Shown here in pieces: positions 1 through 11,318 of a stretch of 64,000 nt of DNA. The DNA is taken from the NCBI GenBank assembly GCA_027422505.1, contig JAPQWV010000364.1:434001-498000 (forward strand), given 5' to 3'. Every line of letters begins with the position of its first letter. The first letter of the stretch is position 1. Under the pieces are notes generated by a model. That model searched no databases. It saw nothing but the letters and a program-made list of their open reading frames with translations, and was not told where the DNA came from. The position numbers and the translations under genes were made by a program. Origin of the DNA: Craterostigma plantagineum. Taxonomy: Eukaryota > Streptophyta > Magnoliopsida > Lamiales > Linderniaceae.

Positions 1-524
1 AAACATAAAAAAAACTGGAGAATTGATAGGTTTACCTTGACTGAGGGGAGCTCGAGCTATCGTCAGGCAAGCTCAAAAGCCGATGAGTTCGAAAGGCGAA
101 TTGAGCGTTTATTGTGTGTGTGTGTGTGTGTGAAATTCGAACTCCCAATGAAACTTCATTCTTATTTGGGCCCTAAATGTAATTCTTATTCGGCCGTTTA
201 TTTGGGCGGAATTGGGCCTAATTTGCTAAGTTGAAGGCAATGTGATAATGATGCAATAGTAAGATTAGTCATCTTAGCAGTGTATTTGGATTTGATGGGT
301 ATATGTTATTTGTGTACGAGTATAGAAGGATTTCTTTGATAGAGTATTTATTATGTTTGATATGAATGTTTTAATTATTTGGATAATGATGTATGATAGT
401 GATTGATGTATGTGTGAGATGTGTATATAATTTGTTAAATATACGAAATCACATTTTTACCCTTCAAAAATTAAACCTATTAAAAAATTTAGAAAAACTA
501 CACACGTCTTCATTGTCTTCAGCG
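1..524. other. Intergenic, no gene recognised
   Basis: No convincing coding region is seen. It holds a TG dinucleotide microsatellite at about 113-132 and otherwise AT-rich sequence up to the MITE that starts near 525. Confidence 0.6.
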
Positions 525-892
525 CATTGTTGCAAAACTCGGCCTAGGCGGCCGAGTAGGCGCCGCCTAGGCGCTCGGCGGGCCTGACCGAGGCGAGTAT
601 CGCCTAATCGGCCAGTCTAGGCGTCGGAACCGGTTAGTCGGCCTGGGCGGCCGAGTTATTTTTTTTTCTATTTTTTATTTTTTTCTGAATTTTTTTATAC
701 CACAAATTTATTAAGGATACTATTTCTGTAGATGAATAAATCAAATATATATTTACTTTGGTATTAGCATATAAAAAAAAATAAAAAATGAGTATACCGC
801 CTAATTTCCGCCTAGAAACCGCCTACTCCCTGCCTAGGCTGCTAGGCCCCTGCCGGGCGTCCGACTAGCGCCTAGCGAGTTTTGCAACATTG
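525..892. mobile_element. GC-rich-ended MITE (non-autonomous DNA transposon)
   Basis: The ends are inverted: TTGCAAAACTCG at 530-541 and CGAGTTTTGCAA at 876-887, each with CATTG just outside. The subterminal regions are full of GCCTAGGCGG-type short palindromes while the centre is AT-rich. TCTTCAG occurs at 516-522 and 893-899, a likely target-site duplication with a two-base gap on the left. There is no coding capacity. The superfamily is not certain: hAT (8-bp TSD) and MULE (9-bp TSD) are both possible. Confidence 0.7.
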
Positions 893-1099
893 TCTTCAGG
901 TCGTCTTCAGCAGCTCAATTACATAGGTTTCACACCAGAACAGCCATCAACAACCAAAAAGACATTTTCAACTCAAAAGTAAAATCATAATAATGCATTT
1001 TACCTTGCTTGGCTTCAACAAACATGAAAGAGGCCTAACAGAAGCAGATGAGCAGTGAAATAAGCCATTGTTTGGATCTGAAACCAATTAGATGTAGGG

Positions 1100-3706
1100 T
1101 AGACCTGGGCTTTGGGCCGGATTGGGCCGGTTCTACCGGTTCCGGTTCTACCGGTTCCGGCACTGTTCCGGTTCCGGTTCCGGGTCCGGTTCCGGAACCA
1201 TTTTCCAGGGACCGGACCAGAACCATAAGAAGAACCCCCGGGCCTCTTTTGGGCCGGTTCCGGTACGTTTAATTTTTTTTATTTTTTATTTTATTATTTT
1301 TTTGCTATGAATACAAAAAAGGAAAAAATATTCGAAATAAATAATACAATTTATTCGACTTGACTATTAATTAAAACTATGTTAGAGGCCTCTTCGTCTT
1401 CGTCCGAACTGGAAGAACGGAACTCGTCGATGGCGTTCTCCCGTCGGTTCTTCGATTCGGCCAAATACCAATCCTTCAATAATGTTAACATTGCGAGGGA
1501 AGTCGGGTTAAGGCTCGCGCGTCTGTCGCCGATAATTCGCCCGGAGGTAGAGAATGCGGACTCGGAGGCGACGCTAGACGCTTGCACGGCTAAAACGTCT
1601 CGAGCGACGGCGGAGAGGGTCGGATAAAGAGTCGCGTTCGACTTCCACCAGGCCAAAACGTCGAAGTCTTCGGGAGTCTGGAAGTTGTGGCTCAGGTAGA
1701 GCTGGATCTCATTCGTGTTCGACCCCGACGCACGCGTTTTGGTCTTCGTCTTTTGCGCCTTCAATCTTCGTAGTAGTCCCATTGCGCCGCCGCCTCCTTC
1801 CGACGAACCGGCTTCGCTCGCTGGTACGGGTTGCTCCACGCTATGTCCCTGCTCAGATGCATAAAAAGAAAAAAGTTCTTGGAGAGAAGCGTGAATTGAC
1901 GCCTTTTGGTCGTCCACTTTCTTTCCAAGAAACTGAGCATAATATTCGAAAAAAATATCAAATGTATCAAAACCGCAACTAGGATCGAGTATGTCCGACA
2001 AACCGTGTACTATTGGGATGGTTTCCCAATACTTCTTGAACTTCTGCTCCATATTTTGGATGAAACCACCCAAGTATGGATTGTTGCGAAACTCCACGAA
2101 CTTGTAGCACATCACGAAGAGGTTCGGGACGAATAAGGGGACGTCGGGTAGTGAACTCCGGAAAATTTCTCCGTAGCCTCGGCGAACACTTCAAGTATAG
2201 ACACGACCAAACCTACAATATCCCAATCAAGTGGTCGTAATTCATACCTGGAGGTGGTGCCGACTGCGGCCTCGTTCCAAAAAGGCGTCAACAAGTCCTT
2301 GTAACGCATGAAGGTGCTGAGGAGGTGGTACAACGAGTTCCACCTAGTCGGGACTGGCAACGGAAACTTCTCGTACGGGAGGCCGGCGGCAAGGACGGTT
2401 TGCTTCCACGACGTTCCGATGCGGCGTTCCCGAAGTAACTTACCTATTACCTTAAACTTTTCTACAATATCTCCCAAAACTTCGTCAAAAGCACATTGCA
2501 CACACAAGTTAATAATATGGCAAGCGCACCTAGCATGTAATAATTTGCCGTCTAAGGGTAACCTAAGTTGCCTACGAAGGATCCCTATCGCTACGTTGTT
2601 CGCGCTAGCATTATCTAAGGTGATAGACATAATCTTATCTTGAATACAATATTTATTAACGGCATTCAACACATAGTTCGATATCGTAGTGACATTATGT
2701 TGCGAATCTAGGGGATCTAGGGAAAGAATACGTTTTTGCATGGTCCATGTTTCATCTATCCAATGGGCGGTGACGACTAAATAAGATTGCGACGTAATAT
2801 TAGTCCAAATATCGGTAGTCAAACTAATCCTACACGTAATGTTGGCTAAATGACTAATTAAGCTAGTTTGATATTCCTGAAAAGTTTCTAACACATATTT
2901 CCTAAGGTTTTTACGGGTCACGTTATGGAATCCGGGTTGTATCGTACTCGTAAATTCGATAAACCCTTCACTTTCCGCAATGCAAAGGGTTCTTCACACA
3001 TAACTACGAATTTAACTAATGCTTTTTTAGAAATTTCCCTAGTAATAACAAAATTCTTACCCATACTTACGTTTATTTGTTGTTGTCGGGGTTCGGTCCC
3101 TACCGGCTCTAGATCGTCCCCGAAGTTATGCGCCCTTTGGAGGTGTTTTTTCATCGAGCCCGTCCCACCTTGATTCGGTCCGATCTTAATTGTGTAGGGG
3201 TGGCGGCACATTTTGCAATAAGCGGTACCTGAAGCGGCATTATTTTTGGTAATAATAAGTGAGTGTGTGTAGGTAGTAGTGTAGTGTAGTAATAATAAAA
3301 TAATTATTAATGTTAATAATATTAAATATTAATAGGATGATTTTTTTGAGAGCTTTTTGAGAGTGTTTGGAAGAGATTTGGATGTAATTGTGAGTTAAAA
3401 TGGTTAAAATGAGGTTGTATTTATAGATTTTTCGTTTGGGGTTAAAACTGTAATTTTACAGTGTTTAAAATTAAAAAAAAAATTCAGAAGCCCGTTGGCC
3501 CAACGGCTATATAGCCGTTGGGCCGGTTCCGGATCCGGGAACCGGAACCGGTGATCCGCGGTTCCACGGCCCGCTAACCGGCCCAGCCCAAATTAAATGG
3601 GCCGGTTACCGTTATGGAACCGGTTCTACCGGTTCCGGTTTTGGGCCGGGTTAACGGGCCGGTTTTGGGCCGGTTCCGGGTCGGCCCGGCCCAAAGCCCA
3701 CGTCTA
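1100..3706 (-). mobile_element. Complete hAT transposon with 8-bp target-site duplication
   Basis: The element starts TAGACCTGGGCTTTGGGCC at 1100 and ends with the inverted counterpart CGGCCCAAAGCCCACGTCTA at 3706. It is flanked by the perfect 8-bp direct repeat ATGTAGGG at 1092-1099 and 3707-3714, as hAT elements make. Both subterminal regions carry many CCGGTTCCGG/CCGGTT short repeats, the usual place for transposase binding in hATs. It is 2607 bp long and encodes a BED-finger hAT transposase on the minus strand, described separately. Confidence 0.93.
1351..3240 (-). pseudogene. hAT transposase (BED zinc finger, RICESLEEPER-like), two frameshifts
   Basis: Reading the minus strand, the first part (about 3240-2985) holds a BED-type zinc finger: YCKMC, then HLQRAH. 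The middle part (to about 2135) holds the catalytic RNase-H-like region, including LTTDIWT and CHIINLCVQ. The last part (to 1351) holds the hAT C-terminal dimerisation domain with VLAWWKSN, SSVASESAFS and GRIIGDRR. The three parts lie in three frames. Conserved sequence simply moves to another frame near 2980-2985 and again near 2130-2140, as expected for one single-base indel at each place. There are no other stops, so decay is light. It was an active-family transposase and is now probably non-functional. Confidence 0.88.
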
Positions 3707-3714
3707 ATGTAGGG

Positions 3715-4638
3715 AAAGTAGACGAGGCGGCGAAGAACACGAAGAGCGTGCAGAAAAGCTTCATCGGTGCTTGTTTGGTTGGAGGGTTTATGTATTTTAA
3801 AGGTGGGTTTATGATATCTTCGTTTATTTGGTTTGCAGGTTTATTATCTAAACCATTGTTTATATAAAACCACTCTGAACCCATGCAAGCGGTTTTAGAT
3901 AAACATACCCCATCGCATGTGTTTATAAAGCTTCAGCGTGTTCATCATCTTCGATTCCAAATTGCAATCTCAAATCCCAGGTTAACAGTTCCCCAATGAT
4001 TCCGCCGCCGAAGCCCTAACGGCCGCTGGCGGAGATCTCCTCAAGCCACCGAAAGGATGCGGCCGTGCACGGTGGACGAAAGCTCCCGTCAATCATGCCT
4101 CCGCCAGCTCCCGTCGATGCGTATTAATGGTGAAGATCGAAAGTTGGTAGAGGCGGTCGAAGAATGCTTTTGTACAACGATGATGGACGGACTATTAATC
4201 ATGGGCAAAATTAGAATTAAGGATACACGTACTGACATACCCATCTCCTTGGTGGGTATTTCTATACCTGACGGATAAGCAATTTGCGCGTATTAGGTGT
4301 GTTTGTCCGTACAAGGCAGGCATGTGTATGCAAACATAACAAACATCAATAATTTTATCAATACACGCCTACCCACTCACACAAGCTTATCAAACGAGCC
4401 CTTAATGTTACTAGAGAATGCATTTGAACTTTTTAACCCCGAGAATTTGATTAATTTTAACGAAACTTTCGTTTAAAAAAATTTGCAAGAAACTAGCAAG
4501 TTTGTCGTAAAAGACACGGTACGAAATTTCGACCGTTCGTCGAGAAAAATCAAAATGAGACATGAGAAACCAAGAAATCTATCAATAATCACGACAAATA
4601 CTCGACAACCATCAAAATGATATTTCATTTAAGCACGT
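3715..4638. other. Intergenic, no gene recognised
   Basis: A short open stretch at 4057-4278 has no recognisable domain and no clear gene signals. The rest is AT-rich. The 3' UTR of the NAF1 gene, transcribed leftwards, should lie in the right part. Confidence 0.5.
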
Positions 4639-5791
4639 TCATCGGTGATTCCAAGCCCTTCCACGACCACGGCCTCTGTGTTGCATTCCTCCTCCCCTTC
4701 TTCCACCGCCGCGCCCTTCGTTGAAATTGGCAGGCAAAATCTCAGCCGAAGATTGTGCGTTTTGACTGTTTTGCCCTCCTCTTCCAAGTGCTTGTAAGCC
4801 AATCTGAAGCTGCAATAAGTTCATCAAATCTGGACCGATCCCTTGAGTCCAAGGTTGAATCATCGGCGAAAAATTCCCAAAGTTCAACTGAGGGTTGAAG
4901 TTCATTGGCATTCCTGGGAACATTGTGTTGGTCTGCGTAGGCGTTTGATATGATGGAAAGGACGGATTTTGCTGCATCCCAAGCATTGCGTGGGGCCCAC
5001 TTTGTAGGTTTATGCCAATAGGCATCGGCCAATTACCATTACTAAGGAGAGCAGAAGAAGAACTGTGTGTTTGAGCTTGTCGAGGAGCTTGAGCAAACGT
5101 TGGCGCCCCATTACCCATGTGATTCTTAGATGAAGATGACGACGAGACTTCTCGATCTTGAGAAGTTCTTTCCTTGCAATCTTGACTTTGGTACCACTTT
5201 TTGCTTTGGTTATTTCGCCTATTTGGACCGAAGTTAGATTCGCCTGTTCCTCGCTTCTTCATCTTGAGCATCTTTCTGTGCTCTGCTTCCTTTTCGTCGT
5301 CAGAAAATTCGTCGTCTTCCGAGAGCTCTTCGTCGTACTCATTGGAAGCATCGTAGCCTTTTTTGTACAAATTCTCGTCGCCCAAAACATGGCTGGCAAA
5401 TTCCCGGACGTAAGAGACCGCAGTGCCTTGTTGGACGTCTGAGGGAACTTCGCTCTCTGAGTTGTACCTTACGATGTAATAAGGTTTCTTGACTTGCCCG
5501 AATATTTCGTCGACTATCCCGAGGGGCACTCTTGTCTCTGTTATCCATAGGATCGAACCCTCGTTGAGTGGATCGTGTTTCTCAAACCCTTCGACAATAA
5601 CTTGGGCACCAATCATCTGTCCAATTGAAAAACAATCATACAAAATAAATGAAGGTCACAACTCGACTTATCAAGCAGTTTCATCTTCCGACGGTGAAAA
5701 AACTTACAGAAAAGATTGTCCCAACAGGCTGTGTTTGATGATGAGGCTGTAGGGCCACATTGACTGATGGAACAGGTGGAAGAACCTTCAG

Positions 5792-5848
<57 letters not shown>

Positions 5849-7170
5849 AAGCTACTTTGTTAGAATGGGGGCAAGTGCAATAGAATGTCCAAGATACAAA
5901 CAAACTCCAGTTAGCAAAATCCCTGAAGGAACTAGAGTTAGCAAAACAATGCAAAGGGGGCATGAATTGGATTGATATGGCATTCTTCTTCTTCAAACAC
6001 ACGAGAAACATTGTAATTTTAACATACTGAACATGTCTGGTTAGCAATAGTTCAAGCTATTGTGAGGGCCTATCCGATTTTCCATGCCTTAGGATCGTGA
6101 TAACAGAAAAAAAGGGCAAAAACGAATTCTTAACAGCATCAATTACCTGGATCTCATTTACGGATCTGATTGGTCCACACACAGCATTATCATCGCCATC
6201 CTCGTCGTCACTCCATGCAACCATCTCCTCAGCATCATCAGACAACATAATTTCACCTTCTTCGATGTCGCTTGTTTTATCAGTAGCAGCTTTCTTATTC
6301 TTCACTTTCTTTCCACGAATAGTTGCTTTACTATCTTCCCCTTCGCCCTCAGATTCACTGCTTGAAGACGCAGATGAGGACGAGGAAGAACTCTCACTTG
6401 CAGATTCCTCATCACTATCATTCTCAATGTCGCCATCTCTAGAAGCTTCGGTTATCAGACTTGCCCTGTTATTACCCACAGTGTTGTGCAGCATGGAGGA
6501 TTCAGCAACATGGCTTACCAAGTTATTACCATGAGAGTCGAGTCTTTCAACATTGGATACCCCATTTAAACTTACTCTCCCAAGACGTTCCTCCACAAAA
6601 TTACTCAAATCTCTCGATTCTCGATCAGAGCCTACAACCCTCAAACTCGACTCGACATTCGCGCTACCATCGATTGTGTTTTCCTTTACTGCTCCCAGAC
6701 ACAATAAGGGCTCTGTGTTTTCTCTCAGATTTTCTTCACCGTTCTTGCAAACTCCATCAACAGCAGCTTCACCACCTTCAGGCAAAACAATAGAATCTCG
6801 ATTGCCGGCCAAATCAGCCATGTTCAAATTGCCAGATATACCACGGTTTTCTTCTCCTAACCAGTTGTCGATGAAGTCAAAATCAAGAAACGAATCCGTG
6901 AAAGCTGATAACTCGTCAAGCTCTGATTGAGAGGTGTTAAGCGGATTGCTTTGTGTCAACTGTGGAAAAGTTTCGAGCTTTTTTCCTTCCTTCAGATTCT
7001 TATCATCGCCAGCTCCCTCGTTACTGTGGCTGTCACGGCAGAAAGAAAAGGCCAAAAAAAAAAAAGTAAGCGCAATATATCTCTCTCTAACTTCAGAAAT
7101 TAACACTTTCAGCAACTCTTTATAAGCACAACAAGACGATGATTTCTCCTTACAATCCTAATTTCGTCAT
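4639..7170 (-). CDS. NAF1: H/ACA ribonucleoprotein assembly factor NAF1
   Basis: NAF1 is a nuclear assembly factor for H/ACA snoRNPs; its Gar1-like domain holds the dyskerin/Cbf5 subunit until Gar1 replaces it. My exons are 7170-7154 (ATG, MTKLG), 7029-6147, 5785-5708 and 5616-4639, giving 651 aa with all phases consistent. The large second exon encodes an acidic, Ser-rich region ending in an Asp/Glu-rich tract. The Gar1-like core runs from VLPPVPSVNVALQPHH through MIGAQVIVEGFEKH, GSILWITE and GIVDEIFGQVKKPYYIVRYN, about residues 301-400. The C-terminus has Gln/Asn/Gly-rich sequence and ends in an RGG-type tail (GRGGGRRGGG). The 24-bp tract just upstream of exon 3, and a CT microsatellite just upstream of exon 2, supply the pyrimidine tracts. 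The first short exon is the least certain part; the leader may hold another intron near 7300. Confidence 0.9.
5795..5844. repeat. (GA)n microsatellite forming an intron pyrimidine tract
   Basis: About 25 GA units on the plus strand. On the transcribed minus strand this is (CT)n and ends about 9 bases before the AG acceptor (5787-5786) of NAF1 exon 2, so it acts as the polypyrimidine tract. Confidence 0.9.
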
Positions 7171-7877
7171 GCGCTTCTCTGCATTCCAGCCGATACGAAT
7201 CCACCTTGACTTCTTCTATTAGCGAACGCTGAGCTCCAAATCGAACGTAGAGAGTCCTACAAAGTGAAAGAAGTGAAAAAACAAAAAAAAAAAAAAACAG
7301 CTGCGAAAAAGAGCAACCTGAAAGAGAACCATCCCATTCCTTCAGAACCATGTGTCACCTAAATTGATCTTACAGATATCGACCCACGGCCGGCGGACGA
7401 CGACGACGGCGGACGCAGCTATATGAAGGCCGTTGTGGACTGTGGTTGCTTCTGCTGACTAGGCTAGGACAGTGTTGTAGGGTTTTAGCTAACAGCGGGC
7501 TTAACAAAGCCCAATGACGGGTCGGGTCGAACTGAAAAACGGACAAACCCGACTAGTCTGGGTTTTGTTAGCGGGCCTTCCTAAACCTTACTTAGCCGGT
7601 CCTCAAATTGCTTTATTCTAAAACTTGGGTCCTACTATTACATTTTTCAATAAATTTTCCCAAATTGCTTCAGCTTTCTGTAGTCTATACTTTTTTATTT
7701 AAGTCGGGTCTTAGGATAAACTGTCATTTGTATGTCAAAATTAAATAGTAATTAATATTAAATAGTTATAAAACCACTCACTACGTGGTATTTTTATATT
7801 CTTCATTTTGCCCTTCTATTTTTAGTTAATTATAATTAATATAAACGTATTAATTTGAGTGTGCAAATAAACTAATA
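7171..7877. other. NAF1 leader/promoter and AT-rich repeat debris
   Basis: The left part (to about 7450) is the presumed NAF1 5' UTR; a candidate leader intron lies between a GT at about 7318 and an AG near 7258 on the minus strand, with a long T tract. From about 7683 there is a further Helitron-like start (TCTATACTTTTTT) and an end ending CTAA before 7878, which may be another small Helitron in tandem. Confidence 0.45.
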
Positions 7878-8125
7878 TCTATACTCTTATATTAATTGTT
7901 AGGGCCTCTTAAAAACTGCTATTTTTTATCTAATTTGGTGTATCAATTACACCAAAAATTATAGTCAATTAGTTAGTTACCACACTACTCCGTTTAATAA
8001 ATAAAAAAACCACCCACTACTCAAATATTTTATATTTCCAAATATGTCCTTCTATACTTAGTATTATTATTTCATAATTAAACATTATTATATAGCACAC
8101 ACGGATGAGTGTGCAAAAATACTAG
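7878..8125 (+). mobile_element. Small non-autonomous Helitron
   Basis: It begins TCTATACTCTTATATTAAT after an A and ends with hairpin GCACAC..GTGTGC (about 8097-8114), eight bases, then CTAG before a T. These are the plant Helitron hallmarks: 5' TC, 3' hairpin plus CTRR, insertion between A and T, no target duplication and no terminal inverted repeats. It is 248 bp and non-coding. Confidence 0.78.
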
Positions 8126-8193
8126 TGTTTTATTAACGGAGAGATGCTCAAAGTAACCACCTCTTAATGGATTTGATGTGTCGCTTATTACAA

Positions 8194-8310
8194 CTAGTAT
8201 TGTTGGCACACCATATGCATGTGTGCATAAAATAAAAAATGATGTGGGTGGTATTTGATTAATAATTTAATATTTATTTAATAAAAAACTAAACATACTA
8301 AATATAGAAA
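8194..8310 (-). mobile_element. Helitron 3' terminus, minus orientation
   Basis: On the minus strand the hairpin GCACAC..GTGTGC (8226-8206) is followed by CAACAATA and CTAG (8197-8194), then T. The body runs rightwards. The 5' end is unclear; a TCTATATTTAG near 8307 on the minus strand is a candidate. Confidence 0.55.
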
Positions 8311-8647
8311 TGAGCAGTTTTTATGTGGCTAGGAATTGAATCTGTTACGCTTATTTTTAATTAATATTTTAGTACCCCATACGTCAAAATCTCACAAACT
8401 AAGATGAAGTTCTGGGCATCTCGTTGCGTTCTCTCCGAATGGAGCCCTGGCGGAGCTTGCCGACCTTAAATTGAGCCTTGGCACAATTTGGCATTTACGG
8501 CTTTCCGGCTCAACGCGTCTGTGACCACGTTTTATAAAATTGACACACCAATTGATTTTGAAACGGTTACTATGTGGGTCTCTCACCTAATAAAATAGAA
8601 AGATTTTACCAATGACATTAATAATATATTACAATTATATCCTTAAA

Positions 8648-8911
8648 TCTATTTTTATATATAATAAAATTAAATGTCTTTCTATTTTATTAAGGGTGGG
8701 AGGCTCATAGTAATAATCTCTTAATTGATTTGATGTGCCAATTATTATTACAATTTTACCAAGGATATGTTAATATATTACAATTATATCCGCAAATCTA
8801 TTTTCTTATGTATATTAAAATTAAATTTATAATTTAATTAATAATACTATATAAAATAATGTGTCTATATTTATATATTGCACATGCATAGAATGTGCTT
8901 TTAAATACTAG
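8648..8911 (+). mobile_element. Small non-autonomous Helitron
   Basis: Starts TCTATTTTTATATATAATAA after an A. It ends with the hairpin GCACAT..ATGTGC (8880-8898) and CTAG at 8908-8911 before T. It is 264 bp, AT-rich and non-coding, and it resembles the element at 7878-8125 in its terminal design. Confidence 0.75.
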
Positions 8912-10174
8912 TGTTATTTATTGCTCCACAATCAAGGGTTTGGATATAATTGTATCCGAACCCCAATTTTAGGGCCTCAAAATAAGAAAATGAATATTTG
9001 GATGTAATTGTAACACCCTTGATTGAGCACAATAGATAGGGTTTGGATCATCTGTTCCTCACAGTCGTGTTCCTCCAGCCTATGCAAAATTTCAAAGCCA
9101 CTTTTGATCCAAAGCCCTAAAATTGCATCTTTTAATTTAAACTAGGTGTTGCCCGTGCTACTCACGGTTTATATTTTGCAACCAAATTTAAATATTCAGA
9201 TACAATATTATTAGTTAGGTACAATCTGAAGCTGGTTTGGGAGGATCCGAGTTCTATCCTCCTGCGACAGAAAGTCCATTGGGTTTACACTTCATTTTAT
9301 CGTTATCGAGGACCGCACCACTCTCAGATTGCGCATTTGTGCGACCATGATTTCGTGAGGCTGCATCGGGATAAGAATGTGAATTATTTGCACATGCGAT
9401 CGTGAGAGTGCACCTAATAATGCGAATTTACACGGCTGATATATTTGAATCCAATATTAGAAAGTGCCGTTCATCGACATGATATGATGTAAGTAATATT
9501 AAAAATAATATAATATAATTAACATGATATGATCTAATATGATGTAATATAATATAAAATTTTGTATTATGTTATATTATATAAAATAATATATTATGTT
9601 ATATTATATTATACTATTATATATATGTTATAATATACGTTATATACAATACTTTATACTATATTATACTATACTAAAATCGATTTATATTATATTATTA
9701 TAAAAGGACCAACGATGCGATCTTTTTAGCGATCAGTTTTGCTATTTTAGTCATGTCTTGATCCATAGTGTCCAGCTCAGCCACCATATCCTCCGCGACG
9801 CCTGGGTATCTTTTTCTACGTCGAAGAGGTGAAGTATATATTGCGTACGCAGCCTAAAATCATAGAACATGAGGAAAACAAACAAAAATCACGAACTAAT
9901 TCCTCTCCCCCTTAAGCAAGAAGATAATGGACCTAAACATCGGACCTTTATATACCATGGGAATAACGACAAACACCTACAACAAAGACGTTAGACAACG
10001 CGCAATTGTATAAAACTCAAAATCAACCAACCCAAAGCAACCCACAAAACGGTATCTCAATCGTACAATTGTAGTTCAAGAAACCCGCGTCATGTCTGCC
10101 CCATTTCGCCCATCCATTAAAATAAACAATTTCCCAAAATACCTAGCAACGGTGACAGTCCACGGCGTGATGTA
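8912..10174. other. Intergenic, AT-rich; no gene recognised
   Basis: There is no convincing coding sequence. About 9480-9700 is a very AT-rich stretch of ATATTATA-type units able to fold on itself. A segment at 9220-9420 has more complex sequence that I do not recognise. The right end is probably the 3' UTR of the minus-strand gene that follows. Confidence 0.45.
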
Positions 10175-10812
10175 CTAATCCTCTGTGGCACTATCTTCGC
10201 CGTACACATCCTCAACGCCACCGCCGACGGTGGGTTCTACCTCGACAGCAGCTAATGAAGAAGGCTGAGATTCTACCACCTTCAGATTCAGCGTGCTCTC
10301 CACCAAAACGCCGACGTTTTGATCTCTATGCTTCCATTTTGCTGGGCTCACGGAAGCTACTGCGATCAATTGCGTCCTTCTTTGAGCTGATTGCGAGAAG
10401 CCTTTGGAAATGCCATAAATAGAGTTGCTCTAAACGCACAAACACGTAAGAAAAATTGACGATTTTCAGATGAGATTCAATGGAACACAGATAAAAATGG
10501 GGGCTTTAGCTGATTCATGCTAAAGACGATGAAAATTCGTTCGACAATTACCAGAAAACTGGCTCCGTTCACGGCGAACATGGTGGCGATTCCAGGGATT
10601 AAATCTGCCGTTCGTAGCTGAAACAGCGTACGGAGAGCCAAAATGGAGAGATAGATCAGGAGAAATAGCAGAGGCTTTGTAAACTTCGTCGCCTCTCTTC
10701 CTTCAACGTGTGCTCTGTTCACCTTGGGCTGAAGAAGGTAACAGCTGATATGAAAACAAAGAACCGATCGTAGAAGCAGTGTTGTGACCGTCTCTGAAAA
10801 AGGAAAGGCCAA
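10175..10812 (-). CDS. Unrecognised plant protein, two exons seen, 5' end unclear
   Basis: Two minus-strand segments join in frame with good splice sites: about 10798-10552 (donor CTG|GTAATT) and 10429-10175 (acceptor TTTAG|AG), ending in TAG. The product has a hydrophobic segment (LLFLLIYLSILALRTLFQ), then a Gly/Ala stretch, a basic middle (GFSQSAQRRTQ) and an acidic tail ending in GEDSATED. The left-hand exon seems to begin at an acceptor (CTTTTTCAG near 10799), so at least one upstream exon is missing from this model, or the gene is partial. I do not recognise the family. A short membrane-associated protein is an inference from the hydrophobic stretch only. Confidence 0.45.
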
Positions 10813-11318
10813 GAGTCCACTTGGAATTGAACAGACAGAACAAAAGCACCATCATTAATAATAATTAAGTTGTCAGGACCCACGTTAGCAAATAAATAAC
10901 CCTTGAGTGCTTCACCGACGTGTATGTGAATTTTTCCTACTTCAATTTTGCTGACGTGGCAGATGGAGGGGGACCTGAGTTGCTTACGTGTCACTCACAG
11001 GAGAGTTCCATCCATCTTTTATATATATAGATTTTCTCAAATGCTTCACGCTAGAATTTATTGTTCTCAATCAAGAACTGTTGCATCCATCTCTTCTTTA
11101 AATCAAGAATGTGTGTATATTTGTCCTACGCATGCAAATTATTTATATTTATTACATTGCATAAAAGGACTTTACAAAAGCACACATAACATACATAAGT
11201 GCGCCCACCAATACACATGCTATTTCTCATTCCTTCACGCAACACAACGCCGCAAAAATCGATCAATCACCACTCATTCCTTCTCTTCTTTTCTTTCTCC
11301 ATTGTTCTCTCTTCTTAC

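Noticed and set aside
6097..6534. Ser-rich plus-strand open frame over NAF1
   Set aside because: Mirror of the acidic/Ser-rich NAF1 exon on the minus strand.
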